Assembly: GCA_013298125.1 (NCBI GenBank)
Contig: JAAFJP010000019.1
Span: forward strand, 1-64,000
Direction of reading: 5' to 3'
DNA length: 64,000 nucleotides
DNA from: Cytophagales bacterium
Lineage (GTDB): Bacteria; Bacteroidota; Bacteroidia; Cytophagales; Spirosomataceae
In this document: piece by piece, positions 52,189-61,022 of the stretch
Layout of the letters: the number at the start of each line of letters is the position of its first letter
Position numbering within the stretch: position 1 is the first letter of the stretch
Translations under genes and position numbers: made by a program
The notes under the pieces: model-generated
What the model was told of the DNA's origin: nothing
Database searches by the model: none
Seen by the model: only the letters and a program-made list of their open reading frames with translations

Positions 52189-52437
52189 ATGTTTTTAAAA
52201 TTATTTAATATCCAAAATCTTACAGACGGTTTTGACCGCCATCGAAACAAAATGAGAAAGTTAAATCAATTCATGATTATCCAATGGCTCATCTTTTTGC
52301 CATTGATTCTTCCCCTAAGTATTGTCTCTGGGGCTTTGCGAGGTATCAAACACGCTTCTCTCGGGTTATTCAACCAAATCAGAAATGATATTTTTTCAGA
52401 TCTTATTCGTGAAGATAATCAAGATTTTTTTGCTTAA
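52189..52437 (+). CDS. Small single-pass membrane protein of unknown function
   Basis: 82 residues from ATG 52189 (a TTG codon precedes it). A charged N-terminal segment (FDRHRNKMRK) is followed by one strong membrane helix (FMIIQWLIFLPLILPLSIVSG) and an acidic tail. It overlaps the convergent RluA gene's 3' end by 35 bp. The gene is AT-rich like its neighbours, and no family was recognised. The clean helix and length argue for a real gene, but expression is unproven. Confidence 0.45.
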   Translation: MFLKLFNIQNLTDGFDRHRNKMRKLNQFMIIQWLIFLPLILPLSIVSGALRGIKHASLGLFNQIRNDIFSDLIREDNQDFFA

Positions 52438-53128
52438 AATCGTCTGGATCAAGTTCTAAGAATTCCTCCCAAAACGCATTTGGTGGTACTGCTCCCTTGC
52501 AAATGATTGGTTCTTTCTTTACAGGATGAATAAAATACAATCGTCTCGCATGAAGATTGATGCTTCCGTCTGCGTTTGGTTTATCATATCCATACTTTAA
52601 ATCTCCACGAATTATACTTCCCATTGAGGCAAGTTGAACCCTGATTTGATGTGGTCTTCCTGTAATAGGCTCGACTTCTAATAAATAGTGTTTATTTATT
52701 TCTCCCAATACCTTATAGTGCAACTCTGCCTTCTGTGAACCCTTTACTTCTTCGTCGTGGGCAGTAGTAACATTCTTTACTTCATCTTTTACCAACCAAT
52801 GAGTCAGTTTACCTTTCAATTCTTTTGGTCTGCGTTTTACAACTGCCCAATAAGTCTTCTGAACTTCTCTTTTACGAAAAAGCTCCATCATTCTTTCTAA
52901 CCCTTTGGAAGTCCGTGCAAAAATCACTAATCCACTCACAGGACGGTCAAGACGGTGAACAGGGTGCAAGAATACATCGCCAGGTTTTCCATATTCTTTT
53001 TTGATGTAGTCTTTTACAGCATCAGTGAGTGTACGGTCTCCCGTAGAATCTCCCTGAACCAAAATCCCAGCTCTTTTATTAACAACTATTATATGGTTGT
53101 CTTCATATACTACATGGAAATCTTTCAT
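52403..53128 (-). CDS. RluA-family pseudouridine synthase
   Basis: 241 residues, a short form lacking the N-terminal S4 RNA-binding domain. The catalytic motif HRLDRPVSG carries Asp61. KTYWAVVKRRPK and EPITGRPHQIRVQLASMG are the conserved later motifs. It isomerises a uridine in rRNA or tRNA; the target is unknown. The 3' end overlaps the small plus gene. A palindrome separates it from panB on the same strand. Confidence 0.9.
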   Translation of the reverse strand: MKDFHVVYEDNHIIVVNKRAGILVQGDSTGDRTLTDAVKDYIKKEYGKPGDVFLHPVHRLDRPVSGLVIFARTSKGLERMMELFRKREVQKTYWAVVKRRPKELKGKLTHWLVKDEVKNVTTAHDEEVKGSQKAELHYKVLGEINKHYLLEVEPITGRPHQIRVQLASMGSIIRGDLKYGYDKPNADGSINLHARRLYFIHPVKKEPIICKGAVPPNAFWEEFLELDPDDFKQKNLDYLHE

Positions 53129-53132
53129 TTTG

Positions 53133-53244
53133 ATTGTGGATTGTGGATTTTCGATTTCGGATTTACAGTTCAGTCATAATTTTACCTCATAAAATAATTT
53201 GCTTCATTTTTAAATCCACAATCCGAAATCGAAAATCCCAAATC
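53133..53244. repeat. Gap-filling palindrome, GATTGTGGATTTTCG units
   Basis: The left arm repeats GATTGTGGATT/TTCGATTTCGGATT words. The right arm is AAATCCACAATCCGAAATCG-type words. It fills the gap between panB and the RluA gene. Confidence 0.65.
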
Positions 53245-53246
53245 AA

Positions 53247-54062
53247 TTAATAGCTTTCTTTTTCATTCGGGAAATCAACTGACTTCACGTCTTTAACATA
53301 TTGAGTAATAGCCTCGTTCATTATTCCATCCAAATCTGCATATCTACGAAGGAAGCGAGGTTTAAATTCTTTATTAATGCCTAACATATCATGCACAACC
53401 AAAATCTGCCCATCGGCTTCTGCCCCTGCACCAATACCAATGGTTGGAATATGTAGGCTTTGAGAAACAGTCTTTGTGAGTGAAGACGGTATTTTTTCCA
53501 AAACGATTCCAAAAACCCCTATATCTTCTAAAAGTTTGGCATCTTCCATTAATTTTTGAGCTTCTTCGTCTTCTTTTGCTCTAACCGCATATGTTCCAAA
53601 CTTATAAATAGACTGTGGCGTTAGTCCTAAGTGTCCCATTACAGGGATACCCGCACTTAGTACTCGTGAGACAGATTCTCTGATTTCAGCCCCACCTTCC
53701 ATTTTTACAGCGTGGCCACCAGATTCTTTCATAATTCTAATGGCAGACCGTAACGCCTCCGAAGAATTACCCTGATACGAACCAAAAGGAATATCAACCA
53801 CCACCAAAGCACGTTTGACAGCCTTCACCACTGAGGTCGCATGATATATCATTTGGTCAAGTGTAATAGGAAGAGTAGTTTCATGCCCTGCCATCACATT
53901 TGAAGCTGAGTCTCCCACGAGAATCAAATCAACGCCTGCCGCATCAACAATACGAGCCATCGAAAAATCATAAGCGGTGAGGCAGGAAATCTTCTCACCC
54001 CGATTTTTCATTTCTTGCAAAATATGGGTTGTTACTCTTTTTATTTCAGTATGTACAGACAT
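53247..54062 (-). CDS. panB: 3-methyl-2-oxobutanoate hydroxymethyltransferase
   Basis: 271 residues, typical. It makes ketopantoate from 2-oxoisovalerate and methylenetetrahydrofolate in pantothenate synthesis. Signatures are MLTAYDF-like [47 protein letters not shown] and [31 protein letters not shown] carries the active-site Glu region. It stands alone with no panC/panD nearby. Confidence 0.95.
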   Translation of the reverse strand: MSVHTEIKRVTTHILQEMKNRGEKISCLTAYDFSMARIVDAAGVDLILVGDSASNVMAGHETTLPITLDQMIYHATSVVKAVKRALVVVDIPFGSYQGNSSEALRSAIRIMKESGGHAVKMEGGAEIRESVSRVLSAGIPVMGHLGLTPQSIYKFGTYAVRAKEDEEAQKLMEDAKLLEDIGVFGIVLEKIPSSLTKTVSQSLHIPTIGIGAGAEADGQILVVHDMLGINKEFKPRFLRRYADLDGIMNEAITQYVKDVKSVDFPNEKESY

Positions 54063-54380
54063 TAATCTTCGGATTTAAAAGTTTATCTTTAAAAGCACTA
54101 ATTACAAATTAGAATTTCATCAACTTTGAGTGAGTGGTATTTACTTTTTCCCACGCATACACTATATTTGTAATTATTCGTTTTGTTACAAAATTATGAT
54201 TTATAGCGTAGAAATACGTTTAAATTAGGTGGGTATTAAAAAAAAACTACTAAAAAAGACAGATTTTCATATTTTAACTCTTGTTTTTTTAGAAAAATTG
54301 TTACTTTTACCCACTCAAATTGTCATACTGCTAAATAAGTCCGTCACAAAACCCTATCATTTATCCAAATTAAGCAAAAT
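54063..54380. other. 318-bp divergent control region
   Basis: No gene was seen. A plus-strand TATATTTG word lies at 54163-54170, and a better-spaced promoter candidate at 54281-54309. Confidence 0.45.
54281..54309 (+). promoter_or_regulatory. Candidate promoter: TTG ... TACTTTTA
   Basis: TTG at 54281-54283 and TACTTTTA at 54302-54309 (7 of 8 vs TAnnTTTG) are 18 bp apart, 71 bp before the ATG at 54381. Confidence 0.3.
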
Positions 54381-56189
54381 ATGAAACAGATTTTTTCAGG
54401 AATCAGTCTTTCAAAAAGACTCACTATGGGGCTACTGACTTGCCTTGCTGCTGGTCATATAGCATCTGCCCAAGTCCCGAATACTACTGGCACTAAACCT
54501 ACAGTTGTTAGTTCTTTGACTGACAACGGTATTACAACGACAACGTTTTCAAATGGTCAAGTAATTAAAACGGTTGCTGATGGTTATTATCTTGACTCGG
54601 CATTTTACAAAAGTGGTAACGTTTTACGTTCAACAAAACCAAAAAGTTATTGGAGAGTTACTGACCGTATTGGTATAGCTATTCCCTTCTGCAAGCAAGC
54701 AGAGGACAATACAATGTTTTTGAGACCTGGTGGATACAACTCTCTAACGTTAAATCGCTTCTGGGGTAAACTTGGATTTGGTTTAATGGGAGGTTATCAA
54801 AACTTTAATGTTAGTGATGACTATAAAGGTCCTAAGGGTCAAATTGCAGATATGATTGCTAAGACCAGAACGAATCCTAATGCTGTCAGATATGATAATC
54901 AAGGAAGTTATGAAGACTTCTATCTTCTGATTGGACCTGCTATAGACATCCCTTTAAGTAAGAAATTCAATTTAGATGTAGATTTCAAAGGAGGCCTTTT
55001 CAATACTTCTGCTCCAAGATTTGGAGCGGTAACGAATGGTGCATTTGGTTCAGACCAAGTCCTTTATCGTTTAAATCCTTCTGCTTCAAGAAATCAGTTG
55101 GGTGGTATGTTGAGTGTTGATTTACTCTACAACATCGCTAAAAATTGGGCAATTGGAATTAATGGGCAAGGTTTCTTAACAAAGACTCCTTTCACCGTTA
55201 CAAGTGTTGATCCTACTGGAAGCGTAAGAAGTGCTTTAACAAATGAAGACACACGTGCACATGGCGGATGTAATTTCGGTTTAGCCCTTTCTCACACATT
55301 TGGAGAGAAAACAGGAAATACTATATATTCTTTGTTACCTCCTCCCCCTGCACCAGTTGTTTGTGCTGTACCATCTCTGCAAGGAGAAAATGGCATGATG
55401 TATGACAATGGGGCAACTACAATTCCTTCGTTCCGTTGGAAGAGTACTTCAGCTTCACCAGAGAATGAGGAATATATTTATAAGTTGTATAAAGCTGATG
55501 GTTCTGGAACTCCAATCTATCAACAAACAACTAAAAACACTAATTTGAGCTTACCAGCTAACGTTTCTTTAGTAAATGGTGATGATTGTAGCTTCTACTA
55601 TTATACTGTTCAGTCGAGTGTAGAAGGTAAGTGTTTGTCTGAGGCAGTTGCTGCAAGTTTTGGTTACAAAGCAAAGCCTGTGGTTCAAAATATCGCTCCT
55701 GCGAAACCTGTTGAAGACCAATATATGTTCAAAATCTTTGGTGGTTCAACAGCTACTAAATACTTTGGAGCATCAGACATTGACGGTTATAGACCAAGAC
55801 CTCGCCGTAAAGTTCGTAGAGTAGCACCTGCTACAACGACGGTTGCTCCTGCAACTACTACAAAACCTGCTGATGCTGGTGTTGCTGTAGCAAAGCCTAA
55901 GCGTTTAGTACCAAGACGTAAAAAATCTGTTGCATCAAACGGAACTGGGGTATCAGGTGTAAGTACTTATAGCTCAACAGTTAATTACGAGAATGTTGCT
56001 ACTAATCCAAATATTCAATGGCCTGCCGACCTTCCATTACCAAAGAATCCTTCGGTATATGAATATGAAGTTCAACGCTTGAATGCTGGGGATTGTAAAC
56101 CAACAGGTCAAGTAGCTAAATATAAATTCTATATTGATCCTAAGAAACCAAATGATATTCGTATCATTCCTGATAAGCCTAAGAAATAG
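54381..56189 (+). CDS. Secreted hypothetical protein with beta-barrel-like N-terminal half
   Basis: 602 residues. The signal peptide runs to GHIASAQ (residues ~12-31). Residues ~90-315 alternate like an outer-membrane barrel (LGFGLMGGYQNFN, KKFNLDVDFKGGLF, NWAIGINGQGFL). Residues ~330-430 form an Ig-like domain (YIYKLYKADGSGTPIYQQTTKNTNLSLP). A basic, Thr/Ala-rich linker (RPRPRRKVRR, TTVAPATTTKPADAG, RLVPRRKKS) precedes a last domain with YEYEVQRLNAGDCKPTG. Family unknown. Probably outer-membrane, perhaps binding peptidoglycan or a partner through the basic linker. Confidence 0.75.
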   Translation: MKQIFSGISLSKRLTMGLLTCLAAGHIASAQVPNTTGTKPTVVSSLTDNGITTTTFSNGQVIKTVADGYYLDSAFYKSGNVLRSTKPKSYWRVTDRIGIAIPFCKQAEDNTMFLRPGGYNSLTLNRFWGKLGFGLMGGYQNFNVSDDYKGPKGQIADMIAKTRTNPNAVRYDNQGSYEDFYLLIGPAIDIPLSKKFNLDVDFKGGLFNTSAPRFGAVTNGAFGSDQVLYRLNPSASRNQLGGMLSVDLLYNIAKNWAIGINGQGFLTKTPFTVTSVDPTGSVRSALTNEDTRAHGGCNFGLALSHTFGEKTGNTIYSLLPPPPAPVVCAVPSLQGENGMMYDNGATTIPSFRWKSTSASPENEEYIYKLYKADGSGTPIYQQTTKNTNLSLPANVSLVNGDDCSFYYYTVQSSVEGKCLSEAVAASFGYKAKPVVQNIAPAKPVEDQYMFKIFGGSTATKYFGASDIDGYRPRPRRKVRRVAPATTTVAPATTTKPADAGVAVAKPKRLVPRRKKSVASNGTGVSGVSTYSSTVNYENVATNPNIQWPADLPLPKNPSVYEYEVQRLNAGDCKPTGQVAKYKFYIDPKKPNDIRIIPDKPKK

Positions 56190-56213
56190 TAGGTTTTAGG
56201 CAATCATGGTAAT

Positions 56214-56251
56214 AACAAAAGCCTCTTCGTGAAAACGGAGAGGCTTTTGTT
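56214..56251 (+). terminator. Terminator of the 54381 gene
   Basis: AACAAAAGCCTCTTCGT pairs (one mismatch) with ACGGAGAGGCTTTTGTT. Confidence 0.7.
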
Positions 56252-56449
56252 ATGAGAAAATATAGCTTAAAAATAATTTTTAACATCAACACAACCTTTT
56301 GACGGTTTATTACGTCTTTGATAAAGATAGGGATATAAATGAGTGAATCTCAAAAGGGTAAAACCAAATCAACCTTTTACTCGTAAATATTTAAGCGTTG
56401 ATTCGGTAAAATGGTAGAAAAAATAAATAGCTTATGGAGACTGCCGAAA

Positions 56450-56477
56450 GTCCCGAGAATTTTTCTTGGGGCTTTTT
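56450..56477. terminator. Terminator-like hairpin before the sterol-desaturase-like gene end
   Basis: AAGTCCCGAGAA pairs imperfectly with TTCTTGGGGCTT, followed by TTTT; convergent side of the minus gene ending at 56480. Confidence 0.45.
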
Positions 56478-56479
56478 TA

Positions 56480-57748
56480 TCAACCAATAATCAAATCGTT
56501 GGATGGTATTCTGAAAAATTTTATCGTCCATAAAATGGATAAAATAGCTACTGAAATGAGTCCAATATTTAAGGGGAAATCTAAGGTGCTAAACCATAAC
56601 ACACACCCAAGTGTTAGCGGAATTCGGATTAATTCTGAAATAAAAAGCCATGATTTTGACTCCAATATTCCAGACCAATTGATAATTTGATACCATAATA
56701 AGAATGCTCCAATCCAACGCTCTTGTATGCCCCAAACTGAATTAGATTTTATGACCATCATCATCAATAATATACCCAAAACGGCGTGAATAATTAGATA
56801 GGGCTTTGTCTGTGGGAACATGGTAGTTTGAAATTTTACTTGGTTGTCAAGCGTAGTTTCCACTAACATCGGCTTGGGAGCTAACCCTCTTGGTCGCCAA
56901 CCCAAAGGCATAAACCAGAGTCTTATTTTATCCCAAAAATAAGGTGCATCCACAGCATCTTTCCAGAGAATTTTGTAGTAATGAAAGTTGATATTGATAG
57001 GATTCCAAGACTGTGGATGGCTATACATTCCGTAAATAACTTTCTCTGATTCTTCTTCAAAAGTACCAAAGAGTTTATCCCAAATGATGAGAAATTCTCC
57101 AAAATTTTTATCTAAATACCTAAAATTCACACCATGGTGTACTCGATGGTGTGAGGGCGTTGTGAAAATGGCTTCAATACCCCACCATAATTTTTTGATA
57201 AGTTCAGTGTGGTGTAAAAAAGCTTGAAAAAGGTGAATGCCCGTAATCATGTAAATATCAGTAGGCTTAAAACCGATAATAGTCAGTGGGAAAAAGAAGA
57301 AAAAACTAAATAGCCTTTGCGTAACACTGGCACGTAGGGCAACAAAAAAATTCATTTCCTCGGCTGAATGGTGGGGTGAATGAGCTGCCCACATGATGTT
57401 GATATGATGCCCCCAACGGTGAACCCAATAGAAGATAAAATCAACACCAAGAAAAAGTAAAAGGTAGGTAAACCAATTCATGGGAAGATTGTCAATGAGT
57501 CTAAAATGCTCCCACAGATAGCCATATACCACATACACACCCGCAGCTACCAACACATTAGTGGTTTGATTACCGAGGGCAGTTCCGAAGTTGGCAATAG
57601 ACTCTTGGAAGGAAATGATGTCTCTTTTGTAGTACCAAGCAAGCCCTATTTCGAGCATCATAAAACCTAAAGCGAAAGGTGTGATGATGGCATAAATGTT
57701 TGTGACAGGGCTTTGTACCTGAGTGATGATGAATAAAAGTAAATTCAT
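56480..57748 (-). CDS. Sterol desaturase / fatty acid hydroxylase-family membrane protein
   Basis: 422 residues from ATG 57748 (MNLLLFIITQVQSPVTN). Farther in-frame starts lie in AT-rich DNA and are unlikely. There are several membrane helices. The di-iron histidine clusters are HRWGHH, HSPHHSAEEMN and HHRVHHG. GVDFIFYWVHRWGHH is the typical start of the catalytic core. It hydroxylates or desaturates a lipid; the substrate is not evident. The C-terminal ~110 residues are an additional hydrophobic region (LGILLMMMVIKSN, WIGAFLLWYQIINW) seen in longer Bacteroidota members. Confidence 0.88.
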   Translation of the reverse strand: MNLLLFIITQVQSPVTNIYAIITPFALGFMMLEIGLAWYYKRDIISFQESIANFGTALGNQTTNVLVAAGVYVVYGYLWEHFRLIDNLPMNWFTYLLLFLGVDFIFYWVHRWGHHINIMWAAHSPHHSAEEMNFFVALRASVTQRLFSFFFFFPLTIIGFKPTDIYMITGIHLFQAFLHHTELIKKLWWGIEAIFTTPSHHRVHHGVNFRYLDKNFGEFLIIWDKLFGTFEEESEKVIYGMYSHPQSWNPININFHYYKILWKDAVDAPYFWDKIRLWFMPLGWRPRGLAPKPMLVETTLDNQVKFQTTMFPQTKPYLIIHAVLGILLMMMVIKSNSVWGIQERWIGAFLLWYQIINWSGILESKSWLFISELIRIPLTLGCVLWFSTLDFPLNIGLISVAILSILWTIKFFRIPSNDLIIG

Positions 57749-57958
57749 GGTTTCAGAAATTATAATTATTCTACGAAAATATAACATTTTGACCCAAATA
57801 AAAAAGGATGATGTTGATGATTGAAGAATTGTATAATATTTCCAAATGTTCGATTCATCTTTAATAATTTCCAAACAAAAAGGTATGAGGTATATCTAAA
57901 TTGAACAAAACCGATAAAGTCTTCGTTAATAAAGCATACATAAATAAAAAAATGAAAC

Positions 57959-58537
57959 ATGAATATTGCCATTATTGCCACGTCACCCCGAAAAAACAGT
58001 AACTCATTACGCTTTTCAAAATATCTTCAAAAAATTACACAATCTTCTGGTTATGAGAATATTACGGTAGTTGACTTTCATCATTTTGATATTCCATCGG
58101 TAGGTCGTGGAACAGTAAACAAGGATGCTCTGACTGATTTTCAAAGTGAATTAATTACGGCTTGGGGAAATGCTGATTTAGTATTTTTTGTAACGCCAGA
58201 ATATAACTTTACCGTGAACGGGGATTTATTAAACGCCTTTCACCAATTGGGTTCAAAAGATTTTGCTCATCTTTTCAATAATAAAGTGTTTGCATTTGCG
58301 GGTGTTTCGAGTGGAAGAGGTGGCAAAGTACCTTGCTTGGAATTGACAACGGTAGTCAATAAAATCATCAATTTTAGTAATCAATATTCTGTGGTTTCGC
58401 CCCGCATATACGAGTCGCATGAGACACATAAGAATTTGGATGAAAATTCGGATTCGGTAGGTAACTTAATCTATGAAAGCTCTGTGAAGGCTTTTGTGGA
58501 TTATGCTTTGGAGGTTACGAAGCGTTGGGTGGAGTAG
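57959..58537 (+). CDS. NADPH-dependent FMN reductase-like flavoprotein
   Basis: 192 residues, flavodoxin fold. The phosphate-binding loop is TSPRKNSNSLRFSKYL near residue 8. VFFVTPEYNFTVNGDLLNAFHQLG carries the conserved PEYN motif. VFAFAGVSSGRGGKVPCLELTTVVN follows. It reduces FMN or a quinone/azo substrate with NAD(P)H. It diverges from the sterol-desaturase-like gene; a short palindrome follows. Confidence 0.85.
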   Translation: MNIAIIATSPRKNSNSLRFSKYLQKITQSSGYENITVVDFHHFDIPSVGRGTVNKDALTDFQSELITAWGNADLVFFVTPEYNFTVNGDLLNAFHQLGSKDFAHLFNNKVFAFAGVSSGRGGKVPCLELTTVVNKIINFSNQYSVVSPRIYESHETHKNLDENSDSVGNLIYESSVKAFVDYALEVTKRWVE

Positions 58538-58539
58538 TT

Positions 58540-58598
58540 TATTGGTTACTGGTTATTAGTTATTGGGAATTTTTCCTAATAACTAATAACCTATTTCA
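58540..58598. repeat. Small palindrome, TTATTGGTTA units
   Basis: TTATTGGTTACTGGTTATTAG on the left and CTAATAACTAATAACC on the right, immediately after the FMN reductase stop. Confidence 0.6.
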
Positions 58599-58664
58599 GT
58601 CATACTACTATGAATAATATTTAAACGTAAAATTATTAATTATTCACTATTAATTGTCCATTGA

Positions 58665-59636
58665 CTAAACTTCTCTATCAATCAACATCTCAGCAAAGGC
58701 TCTTAGTTCAGCTTTGCGTTCTTCATCTACTTTTAGCACGTCCAAACATTTTAATCCTTTGTCAAAATAGTCATTTATTTTGGCTTCGGCTAATTGCTTG
58801 ATACCCAAGGAATCATAAATCTCCGTAACGGCTTTTACTTTCTCGGCATTATCAAAAGTTTTGGCGTTCAGCCACTTATCTAATGATTCTTTGGTTTCGC
58901 CCGATGCTTTTTCGATAGCTTCGATGAGCATAAAGGTTTTTTTGTTGGAAATAATATCACCACCCACTTGTTTTCCAAATTTCTCTGGGTCACCGTACAC
59001 ATCCAATAAATCATCTTTTAACTGAAAACCAAGCCCGATATTGATACCTATTTCGTATAATAAACCACAAGATTTATCGCTTGCTCCCGCAATAATTCCG
59101 CCTAATTCTAAGGCAAAACCCAAGAGAACGGACGTTTTGAGTTTAATCATTTCGAGGTATTCGGCTTCGGTCACCTGCTCACGACTCTCGAAATTCATGT
59201 CTAATTGTTGTCCCTCACAAACCTCCGCCGCCGTGCGATTAAAGCGTTTCATGGCTTTTTTGAAACGGCTGTCTTCTACTTCCATCAGGAGTTCGTACGC
59301 CTGTACGAGCATCACATCACCCGAAAGAATGGCGATATTTGCATTCCATTTTTCGTGAACCGTTGGCTTGCCACGACGAAGCGGAGCATTGTCCATAATA
59401 TCATCGTGCATCAAGGTAAAATTATGAAAAACCTCTACCGCAGAGGCAGGTTTGACGGCTTTTTGCCAATCGTCAGTGAACAGTGCAGTTGCCATAAGAG
59501 TCATCAGCGGACGCATTCTTTTGCCCCCCAAAGCCATTAAATAGCGGATGGGTTCGTATAGTTCAACTGGATTTTCGCCGTAAGTCTGTTGAGAAAATTC
59601 TTCGTTTAGGGCTTGTTGGAAGTTTTTGGTAGTCAT
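58665..59636 (-). CDS. Polyprenyl diphosphate synthase
   Basis: 323 residues. It builds prenyl diphosphates by head-to-tail condensation of IPP. The first aspartate-rich motif DDIMD starts at Asp78, preceded by FHNFTLMH. GGKRMRPLM and the second motif DDLLDVYGD (~210) are in place, with a K-containing FGKQVGGD after it. Chain length cannot be told from sequence alone. The upstream dxs gene supplies an earlier step of the same isoprenoid pathway on the opposite strand, 1.4 kb away. Confidence 0.93.
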   Translation of the reverse strand: MTTKNFQQALNEEFSQQTYGENPVELYEPIRYLMALGGKRMRPLMTLMATALFTDDWQKAVKPASAVEVFHNFTLMHDDIMDNAPLRRGKPTVHEKWNANIAILSGDVMLVQAYELLMEVEDSRFKKAMKRFNRTAAEVCEGQQLDMNFESREQVTEAEYLEMIKLKTSVLLGFALELGGIIAGASDKSCGLLYEIGINIGLGFQLKDDLLDVYGDPEKFGKQVGGDIISNKKTFMLIEAIEKASGETKESLDKWLNAKTFDNAEKVKAVTEIYDSLGIKQLAEAKINDYFDKGLKCLDVLKVDEERKAELRAFAEMLIDREV

Positions 59637-59643
59637 GTTTTCG

Positions 59644-59712
59644 TTTAGGTGTTAGGGATTAGGTGATAGGGATTAGGAAAACACTAATCGTCTAATAACT
59701 AATATCTAACAT
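59644..59712. repeat. Palindrome, TTAGGGATTAGG units
   Basis: Left arm GGTGTTAGGGATTAGG and similar; right arm CTAATCGTCTAATAACTAATATCTAAC is more degenerate. It is adjacent to the polyprenyl synthase start. Confidence 0.5.
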
Positions 59713-59772
59713 ATTTTTTGCCAAATTTAGGCAGAAGATTTTGAATCTTTATACTAAGTAGTCATTACAATT

Positions 59773-59899
59773 TAATCAACGTTTTATCTACCGCAAAAGA
59801 ATCAAAAGAAAACAAGAGCATTTATTCTCTAAAACTAATGATACCTTTTGTTTCTTTTGTGGCAACCGACGCTCGGTAAAAAATAAACGTTGTTTAATT
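59773..59899. repeat. Palindrome with one-armed GC word
   Basis: Left arm CAACGTTTTATCTACCGC...AAAAG; the right arm is its near-complement (CTTTTGTTTCTTTTGTGG ... AACGTTG). The right arm alone has CAACCGACGCTCGG inserted at 59863-59876. Confidence 0.7.
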
Positions 59900-60014
59900 A
59901 CATTCCAATTACTTACTTACTCTCAATCTCATATGATGGGAGTAGCTGTATATTTCCATTTAATTGATTTTTTAGTGATTGTTTGATATAGTTTTATTTG
60001 ATAATTAAAAGCTA

Positions 60015-60680
60015 CTACGCAACCTTGCCACCATTCAACTCATCTTGCCATTTTTTCAAGGCTTTCCAATCGCCTTTGGCGGCAATTTTTGCTTGGGCTG
60101 CCCACGTTGAGGGGTTGTGCATTTGGAAACGTGAACCTGCCTTAACCAAGATTCCTTTCAAAGTCTTTTCTGAACTTTTGGATAATTTTTCAAACGTCTC
60201 TATGCCATCCGCTTTGAGTAATGAGGCTATTTTAGGTCCTACACCTTCAATTTTTGTTAAATCGTCTGGTTTGGTATCTGCCACTTTTGAGGCTTTCGGA
60301 GGTGAAGGTTTTGCCGTGGTTGTTGCTTTTGGGGCTGTTGCTTTGGCTGGTTTTATAGCCTTCGCAGGTTTGGCAACCGATGGCAGACTCAATACTGAAT
60401 TTTCGATATGCGGATACATTGGTGAGGTTTCGTAACGGTCAGCGGCGAAGTCATTTTGCCAATGATGATTATTGATTTGATAACGAAAATGATAATCACG
60501 ACCATTCGGAATCTCCAATTCTATCTCAAATGAACCATCCTTTTTTGCTTTAAGCATCACTGGATTCCATTCCGTAAAATCTCCTACAATTGATACAATA
60601 CTCACGCCTTCGAGGGCTTCTTTTGGCATTGAGAAAACAACCTTTGTGCTGTTTTTCTCAGGAATAATAGTCTTTTTCAT
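60015..60680 (-). CDS. Fusion of an isoamylase-N (CBM48-like) domain and a helix-hairpin-helix domain
   Basis: 221 residues. The N-terminal ~90 residues are an AMPK/isoamylase-type carbohydrate-binding E-set domain (KVVFSMPKEALEGVSIVSIVGDFTEWNP, FEIELEIPNGRDYHFRYQINNHHWQND). A Lys/Ala/Pro-rich linker (~100-135) follows. The C-terminal part (~140-221) is a HHH_5/DUF4332-like helix-hairpin-helix (DDLTKIEGVGPKIASLLKADGIETFEKL) with a basic tail. The combination of a glycogen-binding fold and a nucleic-acid-type HHH is uncommon. Its role is unknown; it could link carbohydrate state to nucleic acids or ribosomes, but that is speculation. Confidence 0.8.
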   Translation of the reverse strand: MKKTIIPEKNSTKVVFSMPKEALEGVSIVSIVGDFTEWNPVMLKAKKDGSFEIELEIPNGRDYHFRYQINNHHWQNDFAADRYETSPMYPHIENSVLSLPSVAKPAKAIKPAKATAPKATTTAKPSPPKASKVADTKPDDLTKIEGVGPKIASLLKADGIETFEKLSKSSEKTLKGILVKAGSRFQMHNPSTWAAQAKIAAKGDWKALKKWQDELNGGKVA

Positions 60681-61022
60681 GTTTTTTAGAAATGAGAGAA
60701 ATAGTTAAATAATTGATATTCAAATACTTGTAATGAATATTTGATTTTCAAATATCTACCATTTTTTTGAAATAGCATGAATTTTAAAGCAAAAATTTTG
60801 AGTTCTATTATTTTTTAAAACAGAATAATCATTAAATTGTGCTAAGACAATAATATCGAATAGCCATTAATGTTTATCGAAGAAATACCTTGTGAACTAT
60901 ATTCCGACAAAATATGATGAAATAATTTCGTAATTTTGTGTTAAAATCTCATTTCGAGTATCGGAAGAAAACATTTTCAAAAATCCATAGTTATCTATTT
61001 ACACTTTTCGACAATACAATCC
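60681..61022. other. 342-bp divergent AT-rich region
   Basis: No gene was seen. A plus-strand TAATTTTG at 60931-60938 (TAnnTTTG) is a candidate -7 element for dxs, without a clear -33. Confidence 0.4.

Larger units (their letters stand above)
59637..60014. other. 378-bp intergenic region with two palindromes
   Basis: No gene was seen. A TTAGGGAT-unit palindrome (59644-59712) and a longer palindrome with a one-armed GC word (59773-59899) account for most of it. Confidence 0.55.
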
